NCBI GenBank assembly: GCA_964370295.1
Contig: CAYJIR010000026.1
Span: forward strand, 1 to 30,016
From: JAAYCI01 sp964370295
GTDB lineage: Bacteria > Bacillota > Clostridia > Oscillospirales > Ruminococcaceae
Length of the DNA stretch: 30,016 nucleotides
Direction of reading: 5' to 3'
The translations under genes were made by a program, and so were the position numbers. Of this stretch, positions 1 to 7,504 are shown in pieces. The notes under the pieces are model-generated. The model was not told the DNA's origin and searched no databases. It was given only the letters and a program-made list of their open reading frames with translations. Position 1 is the first letter of the stretch, and each line of letters begins with the position of its first letter.

Positions 1-50
1 GCTACCTCCACCTTGGCAAGGTGGCGCTCTACCAGATGAGCTAAAGCCGC
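1..50 (-). tRNA. tRNA-Gly (anticodon GCC), 3' end cut by the window edge
   Basis: Read on the minus strand from 50, the sequence gives the acceptor 5' strand GCGGCTT, a D-arm (TAGCTCATCTGGTAGAGC), and an anticodon stem CCACC/GGTGG enclosing the loop TTGCCAA, so the anticodon is GCC (glycine). The variable loop is only just reached. The T-arm, acceptor 3' strand and CCA lie outside the window. A matching promoter lies upstream at 82-110. Confidence 0.9.
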
Positions 51-81
51 AAAACGCACTTGAAAAATCAGTGCGATAGTA

Positions 82-110
82 ATTTTACCTTTTTTTTACA
101 TATTTGTCAA
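82..110 (-). promoter_or_regulatory. Sigma-A-type promoter of the tRNA-Gly gene
   Basis: On the minus strand there is TTGACA (105-110), a 17 bp spacer, and TAAAAT (82-87). The -10 box lies about 30 bp upstream of the tRNA 5' end. A short inverted repeat (CGCACT/AGTGCG) sits between promoter and tRNA. hslO ends at 152 and I see no clear terminator between them, so read-through from the lon operon into the tRNA is possible. Confidence 0.75.
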
Positions 111-151
111 TATATGAATGTATTATTTTTCAGAATTTCTAATTGTATTTT

Positions 152-1009
152 TTAAAGCAACTCGGCTATGTTCATTTCATATTTACAATTGCAAAAATGA
201 CACTCTACTTTTGCCGTTTCCCCTTCCTTTTTCATAGCCTCCAGTTCCTTGCGCCCCAGCGCAAGCAAAATCTTTTTGGTGCGCTCTTCACTACAATAGC
301 AGTGATAATTCACTTCTTTTTCCTCTAATATTTGTATGGGAAAGCCCTCTAAACAGGCTGCTATCAAATCTTGTGGTGTTGCACCCTCTTGCAACATTTC
401 GCTAACGGATCTCAACTTTTGCAAATTGTGCTCCACAGCCAAAATTTCTTCTTCCTCGGCCTGTGGCAACAAGGTAAGCAAAATGCCTCCACCGGCGGCA
501 ATGCTTAAGTCTTTATTTACCAAAACCCCCAGCGCACACATGCAGGGCGTTTGTTCACTTTTCGCATAATAGGCTGTGATATCTTGCGCAATTTCACCCG
601 AAACCAACTCCGTTTGCCCTATGTAAGGCTGCCCACTTTTGTTGTCGCGCACGATAGAAACAACGCCGTCTTGCCCCACAGCACTGCCTACATCCAGTTT
701 ACCATCTGCACGCAAAGGCAAATCTACATATTTATTTTGAGCATATCCACGAACATTTCCAAACCCATCGCTTACGGCTAAAATGGTGCCTATAGGGCCA
801 CCGCCATTAAGACGCAAGGTCAAGCTATGCTTATCTTCTTTCAGCTGGCTTCCCATGAGCGAGGCGGCACACAGCGCCCTGCCAAGGGCCGCGGAAGCTA
901 CAGCACCTGGTCTGTGGATTTCCTCCATTTTATGCAACATTTGTTTTGCATCCAAGGCATTTACCACAATTTTTCCGCCTGTATTCATGGCACGAACCAT
1001 ATTTATCAT
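152..1009 (-). CDS. hslO: Hsp33, redox-regulated holdase chaperone
   Basis: This is a 285-residue cytoplasmic protein of normal Hsp33 length. Hsp33 is a zinc-bound, reduced and inactive chaperone that unfolds into a holdase on oxidation with heat. The redox switch is visible near the C-terminus: Cys-Tyr-Cys, then about 30 residues later Cys-His-Phe-Cys, the four zinc ligands (C-x-C and C-x2-C). The N-terminal substrate-binding domain has the usual glycine-rich stretches (LNGGGPIGTI and DVGSAVGQDG). The start used is an ATG with AAAGGA 11 nt upstream; two more in-frame ATGs follow within eight codons, so the exact start is uncertain. It lies 17 bp after the methyltransferase gene and is probably the last gene of the CIRCE-controlled lon operon. 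Confidence 0.95.
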   Translation of the reverse strand: MINMVRAMNTGGKIVVNALDAKQMLHKMEEIHRPGAVASAALGRALCAASLMGSQLKEDKHSLTLRLNGGGPIGTILAVSDGFGNVRGYAQNKYVDLPLRADGKLDVGSAVGQDGVVSIVRDNKSGQPYIGQTELVSGEIAQDITAYYAKSEQTPCMCALGVLVNKDLSIAAGGGILLTLLPQAEEEEILAVEHNLQKLRSVSEMLQEGATPQDLIAACLEGFPIQILEEKEVNYHCYCSEERTKKILLALGRKELEAMKKEGETAKVECHFCNCKYEMNIAELL

Positions 1010-1026
1010 ATAATTAACTATCCTTT

Positions 1027-1773
1027 TTATCTATTTTCGCTTGTTTTTACACAGGTGAAAAAATAACGTTGACTGTCTTCTCTAAGTGCACCAAAATTTT
1101 CTCCGTCTACCACATCTAAGCAAATCAACCCATTTTTATTTAAAATCTTTTCAAAATCGCTTAAAGTATATATATATTCAAAAAAATGTTCGTGCGCCAC
1201 CATATAATTATTTTTAATAATTTCTAATTCTATTTCTGTGCATTTTTCTTTCTCTAACAAGGTGTTCTGCCAAATACAACAAAGCCCATTGGGTGTTTCA
1301 ATTTCAAAGGTATTATTTTTTAAAACATGCTTATGTTTATAGGGTGTGTTGGCATCAAACAAAAAGACTCCACCCGGCTCTAAAAACAAAGATACCCTCT
1401 CTATCACACGATCAATACTTTGTGGTTCAATATGGTTAAGGGTATCATATGTGCACACAGCTGCACGAACCGTGCCAAATAAATCAAGTTCTTTTAAATC
1501 TTGTTGTAAAAGCAAAATGCTTGACAAGTTGTTTTCTTCTATTTTTTCACGTAAAACCGTTAACATTTCTCCGGAAATATCCACAGAAATAAGGTCGTAT
1601 CCCAAAGCCGCCAATTGTAAAGTGATTTCCCCGGTACCACAACCTAAATCCACCACTAGGCCACCATAAACGCCATGCTGGCACAGACGTTTTTGCAATT
1701 GCTTTACCAAGCTATGATAATCGGCTTCTCCGTTGAGCTCATCATAATAAAAGGCAAAATCATGATAGCCCAT
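1027..1773 (-). CDS. Class I SAM-dependent methyltransferase, substrate unknown
   Basis: This is a 248-residue soluble protein with the Rossmann motif I VVDLGCGTGEITLQLA and a following acidic motif ISVDISGEML (SAM ribose contact). It matches the small YqeM-like Firmicute methyltransferases, whose N-terminus reads YxxFAxxYDxL; here it is YHDFAFYYDEL. I cannot name the acceptor. The start at 1773 is preferred over an ATG seven codons upstream. It has AAGGTGGGG about 6 nt before the ATG and begins 1 nt after the engB stop, whereas the upstream ATG lies inside engB. Its position between engB and hslO suggests co-transcription with lon, but no functional link can be read from the sequence. Confidence 0.85.
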   Translation of the reverse strand: MGYHDFAFYYDELNGEADYHSLVKQLQKRLCQHGVYGGLVVDLGCGTGEITLQLAALGYDLISVDISGEMLTVLREKIEENNLSSILLLQQDLKELDLFGTVRAAVCTYDTLNHIEPQSIDRVIERVSLFLEPGGVFLFDANTPYKHKHVLKNNTFEIETPNGLCCIWQNTLLEKEKCTEIELEIIKNNYMVAHEHFFEYIYTLSDFEKILNKNGLICLDVVDGENFGALREDSQRYFFTCVKTSENR

Positions 1774-1774
1774 A

Positions 1775-2389
1775 CTATTCCCCACCTTCCTCATCCGGCC
1801 CGGTTAGCTGTTCTTCCAAATGGCAACGAAGCTCGTTTATCCCTTGGTTTTTTTCAGCACTTGTCAAGAAAATTTTTCCGGGCGAATACTCTTGCAAACT
1901 TTCCCAAAAGCGCTCGAAATATTCCTGCTTTTTTGAGGGTTTTATTTTATCCGCTTTTGTAAGCGCCACAACAAATGGGATATGGTGATAGTTTAAATAC
2001 TCCAACATGCGTATGTCATCTTTGGAGGGATCATGCCGAAAATCCAGCAATTGCACCAACACACAAAGAGTGCGTTCCATTGAAAAATAGCTGTTGATTA
2101 ATTCATCCCATCGGCGGCGCTCTGCATGAGACGTTTTGGCATAGCCATAGCCGGGCAAATCAACAAAATAAGTACCACCTAAATCATAAAAATTAATGGT
2201 GGCTGTTTTCCCCGGTGTAGCGCTAATTCTTGCTAGATTTTTTCTATGGCATAATTTATTTATTAAAGAAGATTTCCCCACGTTGGAACGGCCGGAAAAA
2301 ACAATTTCCGGCCGTTCGGCAATAGGAAGTTGGGCACCGGTTCCATAAGCAGCATGAAAAGCTGCCTTTTGTACTTGTAGCCCGCTCAC
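1775..2389 (-). CDS. engB: Ribosome biogenesis GTP-binding protein EngB (YsxC/YihA)
   Basis: This 204-residue TRAFAC-class GTPase is needed for 50S subunit assembly in Bacillus and E. coli. The P-loop GRSNVGKSS lies at residues 33-41, followed by switch I with TPGKT, the G3 motif DLPGYGYA and the G4 motif TKADK. The length is typical. The start codon is GTG and overlaps the lon stop as GTGA, with GGAG 8 nt upstream inside lon, so the two genes are translationally coupled. lon-ysxC adjacency is conserved across Firmicutes. Confidence 0.96.
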   Translation of the reverse strand: MSGLQVQKAAFHAAYGTGAQLPIAERPEIVFSGRSNVGKSSLINKLCHRKNLARISATPGKTATINFYDLGGTYFVDLPGYGYAKTSHAERRRWDELINSYFSMERTLCVLVQLLDFRHDPSKDDIRMLEYLNYHHIPFVVALTKADKIKPSKKQEYFERFWESLQEYSPGKIFLTSAEKNQGINELRCHLEEQLTGPDEEGGE

Positions 2390-4851
2390 TGTGAAATCTC
2401 CGTGCTTACCGCAGTAGATACATCTTGTGAAAGCGGCATTTGTTCTTTTTCCACGGTTTTATCTTGTTTTGGTGTTGACCGATTTGCTTTCTGTGGTATC
2501 CCCACCTTTAGTGCCCGCCCTAACACCTCTGTCAATGTGCTTACTGCCACAAATTGCACATGTTCCTTTACTTCGTCATCCACATCGTATAGGTCGGCAA
2601 GATTGTCTTTGGGGATCAACACGGTTTTAATCCCCTCACGATAAGCCGCCATGCTTTTTTCTTTTAAGCCACCTATGGGCAAAACATTGCCATGAAGAGT
2701 AATTTCGCCTGTCATGGCGATGTCGGAACGCACGGCCCGTTTTGTCAGGGCCGATATTAATGCCGCACTTAAGGTGATGCCTGCAGAGGGCCCATCTTTT
2801 GGAATAGCACCTTCCGGCGCATGGATGTGGATGTCTGCATCTTTAAACTCATCAGCCTTATAGCCAAGCTCCTTGGCATTGGCTTTGGCATAGCTGATGG
2901 CCAAACGAGCGCTTTCCTTCATTACATCACCCAAAGAACCCGTCAACTCCAGTTTTCCGGTTCCTTTTTCCACTATTTGCACTTCTATGGGCAAAATTTC
3001 CCCGCCCACACTGGTCCAGGCCAGGCCGTTTGCAATGCCAATTTCGTTTTCTTTGCTAAAGTAAGATGGTTTTCTTCGTTTTGGACCCAACAGTTTTTCT
3101 AAACTTTGCACACCAATTGACATTTTTTCCTTTTCTTCCGAAGCGATCACCTTGGCGCACTTACGCAATACCTCTGTGATAACACGCTCTAAAGTGCGCA
3201 CACCGGCTTCCTGTGTGTAGTAATCTATAATGCCATACAGGGCAGAATCGGTGATTTTCACCTTACCTTTTAGTCCGTTTTTCACCAGTTGTTTTGGCCA
3301 AAGATACTTTTTGCCAATGTTAAATTTTTCCAAGCGAGTGTAACTACCCAATTCTATAACATCCATCCTGTCCAACAAAGCACGTGGAATGGTGGCTGTA
3401 TCGTTGGCGGTTGTCAGAAAAAGCACATCGCTTAAATCAAAAGGAATATCCAAATAATGATCTTTAAAAGCCTTGTTTTGTTCGGGGTCCAATGCTTCTA
3501 AAAGTGCCGCCGCAGGATCGCCCCGGAAATCGGCCGCCATTTTATCAATTTCATCTAAAAGCAACAAAGGATTTCGGCTTTTGGATGTATTCACTGCACT
3601 GATTAGCTTACCCGGCATAGCGCCAATATACGTCCTGCGATGTCCACGGATTTCGGCCTCATCACGCACACCACCAAGGCTCATACGCGCATATTTACGC
3701 CCCAGTGCCATGGCAATGGAATTTGCTATGGAAGTTTTACCAACACCGGGAGGGCCTACAAGACAAATGATTTGGCTTTTTACTTCCGGTGTCAATTTAC
3801 GCACAGACAAAAGCTCTAAAATACGCTCTTTTACTTTTTTTAGGCCGTAATGGTCTTGGTCTAGCTGGGCCTGGGCGTTATTAATATCCAAATTATCTAC
3901 GGTAGAGGTGTTCCAAGGCAACTCAAGGCAAGTGTCCAAATAGGTACGAATCACACTGGCCTCCTGGCTGCTGCCCTGCATCCTAGAAAGACGTTCGGTT
4001 TCCTTTAGAAGTTTTTCCTGTGCCTCCTCCGGTAAATTAAGCTCTACAATGCGCTCTCTATATTTTTCCGACTCGCCGCGCGCATCTTCGCTTTCGTCCA
4101 GCTCCCCGGCAATGGCACGCATTTGTTCGCGCAGATAATAGTCGCGCTGATTTTTGTCCATTTGTTCCGACACTTTTTCATTGATATCATGTTCTATCAT
4201 TAATATTTCGTTTTCGCGCAACAATAAATCCAGAATTTTTTCTAAACGCACTATCAACGAAGATGTATTTAACACATCTTGTTTATCGATGTATTTAAAC
4301 AAAAGATTTGCCGGAATATATTCTGATAAAAACAGGGCAGAATCCCCTGTGGCAATGTTGTAAACAATGTCCTTGGGTATGCGCGGGTTCAGGCTAAAGA
4401 ACCGTTCAAAGGACGATTTGATACTACGCACCAAGGCCTCGGCACGGGCTGCATCATCCTTGCGCACGGGGCGTACCGGTGCCGATTTTGTACTGGCTAG
4501 CAGATAGGGCCCTCCTGTTTCTAAAGAAAACAATTTTGCCCGATATCGTCCCTCAACAATCACTTTTACAAGCTCGTCTGAAACACGCAACACTTGCTTT
4601 ATTTCGGCCACTACACCGTAGCTATATAAATCTTGCATGCCCGGTTCGTCTTCTTCCATATTCTTTTGAGTTACCAAAAATATGCTGTTGCCACTTTCAA
4701 TGGCAGCATCTATGGCAGCAATGCTTTTGCTGCGTCCCACTTCAAAGTGAATCACATTGCTTGGAAACACCACCAGCCCACGCAAAGCAATGGTGGGAAG
4801 CCGCACAAAATCTGTGCCGGATTTTAATTTGATTTTTATTTTTTCCGCCAT
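2386..4851 (-). CDS. lon: ATP-dependent protease Lon (LonA type)
   Basis: This 821-residue cytoplasmic AAA+ serine protease degrades misfolded and regulatory proteins. Order of parts: N-terminal substrate-binding domain (about 1-300), AAA+ module with Walker A GPPGVGKT (366-373) and Walker B LLLLDEID (about 429-436), then the S16 protease domain with the catalytic dyad Ser689 (KDGPSAG) and Lys732 (GGLKEK). The spacing of 43 residues matches the E. coli enzyme. About 35 polar residues rich in Thr, Ser, Gln and Lys extend past the usual end. The start at 4851 is chosen because AAAGGAG lies 7 nt upstream. An in-frame ATG at 4914 lacks such a site and adds 21 atypical residues. The promoter and CIRCE operator upstream indicate heat-shock control. 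Confidence 0.97.
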   Translation of the reverse strand: MAEKIKIKLKSGTDFVRLPTIALRGLVVFPSNVIHFEVGRSKSIAAIDAAIESGNSIFLVTQKNMEEDEPGMQDLYSYGVVAEIKQVLRVSDELVKVIVEGRYRAKLFSLETGGPYLLASTKSAPVRPVRKDDAARAEALVRSIKSSFERFFSLNPRIPKDIVYNIATGDSALFLSEYIPANLLFKYIDKQDVLNTSSLIVRLEKILDLLLRENEILMIEHDINEKVSEQMDKNQRDYYLREQMRAIAGELDESEDARGESEKYRERIVELNLPEEAQEKLLKETERLSRMQGSSQEASVIRTYLDTCLELPWNTSTVDNLDINNAQAQLDQDHYGLKKVKERILELLSVRKLTPEVKSQIICLVGPPGVGKTSIANSIAMALGRKYARMSLGGVRDEAEIRGHRRTYIGAMPGKLISAVNTSKSRNPLLLLDEIDKMAADFRGDPAAALLEALDPEQNKAFKDHYLDIPFDLSDVLFLTTANDTATIPRALLDRMDVIELGSYTRLEKFNIGKKYLWPKQLVKNGLKGKVKITDSALYGIIDYYTQEAGVRTLERVITEVLRKCAKVIASEEKEKMSIGVQSLEKLLGPKRRKPSYFSKENEIGIANGLAWTSVGGEILPIEVQIVEKGTGKLELTGSLGDVMKESARLAISYAKANAKELGYKADEFKDADIHIHAPEGAIPKDGPSAGITLSAALISALTKRAVRSDIAMTGEITLHGNVLPIGGLKEKSMAAYREGIKTVLIPKDNLADLYDVDDEVKEHVQFVAVSTLTEVLGRALKVGIPQKANRSTPKQDKTVEKEQMPLSQDVSTAVSTEISQ

Positions 4852-4954
4852 GGGGTTCTCCTTTAATAAACCGTAATTTATATCTCGTACCATTTGTAAG
4901 AAAATAAATAACATACAAATGCATATTGCAGTAAAAATAATGAAAAATATTAAA

Positions 4955-4981
4955 TTAGCACTCGTAGCAACACAGTGCTAA
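4955..4981 (-). promoter_or_regulatory. CIRCE element (HrcA operator) upstream of lon
   Basis: TTAGCACTC, then nine bases, then CAGTGCTAA. The CIRCE consensus is TTAGCACTC-N9-GAGTGCTAA, so 17 of 18 arm positions match. It starts about 10 bp downstream of the -10 box of the lon promoter, the classic position for HrcA repression, and lies about 100 bp before the lon start. It is in the transcribed leader and could also form an RNA hairpin. Confidence 0.9.
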
Positions 4982-4991
4982 CCTTGTTCTT

Positions 4992-5020
4992 ATTATACGA
5001 TTTAATTGTGAAAAAATCAA
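4992..5020 (-). promoter_or_regulatory. Sigma-A promoter of the lon operon
   Basis: On the minus strand: TTGATT (5015-5020), a 17 bp spacer, and TATAAT (4992-4997). Transcription would start near 4985, immediately before the CIRCE element. HrcA bound there would block initiation or early elongation. Confidence 0.85.
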
Positions 5021-5063
5021 GGAAAAGAACCATAAAATTAATTTATTTCTTTCTGCAAAACAT

Positions 5064-5100
5064 TAAAAAAATAAGAAGCGCCCACTTGGGTGCCCCTTAT
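5064..5100 (-). terminator. Rho-independent terminator of the tig-clpP-clpX unit
   Basis: On the minus strand a hairpin at 5071-5100 (ATAAG..GCACCCA / TGGGCGC..CTTAT, one G-U pair and small bulges) is followed by a T-rich tract (5064-5070). It lies about 340 bp after the clpX stop and 45 bp before the lon promoter, so it separates the two units. Confidence 0.75.
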
Positions 5101-5439
5101 CTAAAAGACAACAAGAGAAATGCAAGAAAATAAAGCCTACTTAATGTCCACTAAACAAAACAAAAACAACATATACGAATATAAAAGTATTATTTTTGCT
5201 TTGGAAAAGTGCAAATTTTTTCCGTTTTCGCACAAAAAAACTTGCACTTTTGTTTTCGCCTTTTTGTGCACAGGGCGAAAATACAGAGGATGGCATCAAA
5301 ATATACCCATAAAAATACTGATTTAAGCACTTTTATCGCCACTACCTATGCAGTGGGGCTGAATGAGCCGCGCATTGATTTATTCAGCGGGCACTATTTA
5401 TTTTCTTGTAACCCGTATTATAAAGGCAAAACGCCTTTT
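5101..5439 (-). other. Long clpX 3' untranslated stretch with several inverted repeats, no gene seen
   Basis: Between the clpX stop and its terminator there are about 340 bases without a credible ORF. A weak hairpin, AAAGGC/GCCTTT (5422-5438), follows the clpX stop directly but lacks a good T tract. GCTGAAT/ATTCAGC (5358-5364 and 5382-5388) forms a second possible hairpin. The block 5205-5281 holds three overlapping inverted repeats, listed separately. I see no convincing internal promoter. Confidence 0.5.
5205..5281. repeat. Three interlocking perfect inverted repeats
   Basis: Pair A is AAAAGTGCAA (5205-5214) with TTGCACTTTT (5242-5251). Pair B is GCACAAAAA (5230-5238) with TTTTTGTGC (5261-5269). 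Pair C is TTTTCGCC (5253-5260) with GGCGAAAA (5274-5281). Arms of A and B interleave, as do those of B and C, so the hairpins cannot all form together unless as a pseudoknot. Confidence 0.7.
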
Positions 5440-6783
5440 CTATCCACTTAAAGCAGTCGGGTTTGTGCTATTTTTGTATCGTTTTCGTTTGGCACCAAAT
5501 TCCAACTTTGGCTTAGCGCCTTTATCCACCACACGCTCGTTGATGGTAACCTTGATGATAGTGGGATCACTTGGGATTTCAAACATAACACCCATCAAGA
5601 TCTTTTCCATAATACTGCGCAACCCACGTGCGCCGCTTTTAAGTTCTATCGCTTTTTTAGCCACAGCATGCAGGGCACCATCTGTGAATTCCAAATCCAC
5701 ATTGTCCAGCTGAAATAACATTTTATATTGTTTTATCAAACTGTTGCGGGGCTCTTTAAGCACTCGAACTAAAGCAGCCTCATCCATGGCATCCAAAACC
5801 GTCAATACGGGTATACGGCCAACAAGCTCGGGTATTAATCCAAATTTAACAATGTCATGTGGCTCCACCTTTTCAAATAGGTGTTGTTTCACATCGCTGG
5901 CGTCCACTTTTAGTGTGGCCCCAAAGCCTAGAGACGAGGTATCGGTTCGTTTTTCAATCAACTTCTCAAGACCATCAAAGGCACCACCACAAATAAACAA
6001 AATATTTTTGGTATTGATTTGAATAAATTCTTGTTGCGGATGCTTACGCCCACCCTGCGGTGGCACATTGCTGACGGTACCTTCAATAATTTTTAACAAG
6101 GCCTGTTGCACGCCCTCGCCACCCACATCACGTGTTATGGATGGATTTTCACTTTTTCTTGTGATTTTGTCAATTTCGTCGATATAGATAATGCCTCGCT
6201 CGGCACGCTCCACATCAAAATCTGCCGCCTGTATTAGCTTTAACAGTATGTTCTCCACATCTTCGCCCACATAACCGGCCTCGGTTAGGGTGGTGGCATC
6301 GGCAATGGCAAAAGGAACGCCCAACATATGCGCCAAAGTTTGTGCAAGCAATGTTTTGCCCACACCGGAAGGCCCTAGCAACAACACATTGCTTTTTTGC
6401 AGTTCTACCTCTTCCACAACCGAGGCTTGTATTCGCTTGTAATGATTATAAACCGCCACCGACAACACAGTTTTGGCCATATCCTGGCCAATAACATATT
6501 GATCCAGCCCAGTTTTAATCTCCTGAGGCGTTAATATTTTAACATCATGATCATGATGTTGCTCGTGTCTCACACGGGTGTTCTTTTTCCCGGGCGAAGA
6601 GTGGCTCTCATGCGGAAGATCGTCTTCGTTACCCAGCAAAGACGCACAAAGCTCTATGCATTCATTGCAAATATTAACACCGGGACCAATAATCATGCGT
6701 TCCACATCATCTTGATTTTTTCCGCAGAAACTACAAATCAAGGTTTTGTCTTTCCCTGAGGAACCTTTGCTATTTGTTGCCAT
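5440..6783 (-). CDS. clpX: ATP-dependent Clp protease ATP-binding subunit ClpX
   Basis: This 447-residue AAA+ unfoldase feeds substrates to ClpP. The N-terminal zinc-binding domain has Cys17, Cys20, Cys39 and Cys42. The AAA+ module follows, with Walker A GPSGVGKT, the pore loop GYVGED, Walker B IIYIDEIDKI, and the ClpP-docking loop in its LGF form within SSLGFGA. A histidine-rich patch (HEQHHDHDVK) links the zinc domain to the AAA+ core. Length is slightly above the usual 410-430 because of this linker and a basic tail. AAAGGAG precedes the ATG by 6 nt. It lies 36 bp after clpP and is presumably co-transcribed with tig and clpP. Confidence 0.97.
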   Translation of the reverse strand: MATNSKGSSGKDKTLICSFCGKNQDDVERMIIGPGVNICNECIELCASLLGNEDDLPHESHSSPGKKNTRVRHEQHHDHDVKILTPQEIKTGLDQYVIGQDMAKTVLSVAVYNHYKRIQASVVEEVELQKSNVLLLGPSGVGKTLLAQTLAHMLGVPFAIADATTLTEAGYVGEDVENILLKLIQAADFDVERAERGIIYIDEIDKITRKSENPSITRDVGGEGVQQALLKIIEGTVSNVPPQGGRKHPQQEFIQINTKNILFICGGAFDGLEKLIEKRTDTSSLGFGATLKVDASDVKQHLFEKVEPHDIVKFGLIPELVGRIPVLTVLDAMDEAALVRVLKEPRNSLIKQYKMLFQLDNVDLEFTDGALHAVAKKAIELKSGARGLRSIMEKILMGVMFEIPSDPTIIKVTINERVVDKGAKPKLEFGAKRKRYKNSTNPTALSG

Positions 6784-6819
6784 ATTGCTCCTTTATTCTT
6801 CGGATTATTCGCCTTGAGA

Positions 6820-7410
6820 CTAACGATTTTCAATCACCTTGTCAATAATTCCATATTGCACCGCTTCTTCTGCCGTCATAAAATAATCTCTTTCGGTATC
6901 TTTTTCAATGGTTTTTAATGTTTGACCGGTTGCTTTTGACAGAATTTGGTTGAGATTGCTGCGCATACGCACCATGCGGTCAATGGCGATTTTTACATCG
7001 CTGGTTGTACCTTGCGCCCCACCGGACGGCTGATGTATCATGATTTCACTATTGGGCAAAGCCATCCGTTTTCCTTTAGCACCGGCTCCCAGCAGAAATG
7101 CGCCCATAGAGGCCGCCATCCCAACACAGATGGTGGACACATCACATTTGATATACTGCATGGTATCATAAATAGCCATACCCGATGTGATGGACCCCCC
7201 CGGGCTATTGATGTACAAACTGATGTCTTTTTCCGGGTCTTGCCCTTCTAAGTAAAGAAGCTGCGCCACTATCAAACTGGCGCTTGTGTCGTTCACTTGG
7301 TCGCTTAACATAATGATACGATCATTCAATAAGCGCGAAAAAATATCGTAACTACGTTCTCCTCTTGCGGTTTGCTCCACCACATAGGGCACTAAATTGC
7401 TCATATACAT
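6820..7410 (-). CDS. clpP: ATP-dependent Clp protease proteolytic subunit ClpP
   Basis: This 196-residue serine peptidase forms the tetradecameric Clp barrel. The catalytic triad is Ser101 (GMAASMG), His126 (MIHQPSGG) and Asp175 (DTERD). The Gly-rich oligomer contact INSPGGS is present. The ATG at 7410 has a strong AGGAGG but 13 nt away. The next ATG (two codons on) gives the more usual N-terminus MSNLVPYV but is even further from it. There is no obvious propeptide. It is placed between tig and clpX, the common Firmicute/proteobacterial order. No CtsR tandem heptad operator is visible. Confidence 0.97.
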   Translation of the reverse strand: MYMSNLVPYVVEQTARGERSYDIFSRLLNDRIIMLSDQVNDTSASLIVAQLLYLEGQDPEKDISLYINSPGGSITSGMAIYDTMQYIKCDVSTICVGMAASMGAFLLGAGAKGKRMALPNSEIMIHQPSGGAQGTTSDVKIAIDRMVRMRSNLNQILSKATGQTLKTIEKDTERDYFMTAEEAVQYGIIDKVIENR

Positions 7411-7442
7411 ATATGCTTTATTGCCTCCTGTTTGTTTCTTAT

Positions 7443-7481
7443 ACGTTTGACCGATACAAATAAATTGTATCGGTCAAACGT
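7443..7481 (-). repeat. Perfect 17 bp inverted repeat between tig and clpP
   Basis: The arms are ACGTTTGACCGATACAA (7443-7459) and its exact complement (7465-7481), with the loop ATAAA. On the minus (transcribed) strand it is not followed by a T tract, so it may be an intercistronic stability or attenuation hairpin rather than a full terminator. On the plus strand a T-rich stretch follows. It lies 23 bp past the tig stop. Confidence 0.85.
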
Positions 7482-7504
7482 GTTTATTTTGTTAAAAAGG
7501 CAAG

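Noticed and set aside
5120..5326. Small plus-strand ORF between lon and clpX
   Set aside because: No ribosome binding site or promoter, and the composition follows the AT-rich repeats.
7443..7481. CtsR operator
   Set aside because: CtsR needs directly repeated heptads about 3 bp apart; here the half-sites are inverted and far apart.
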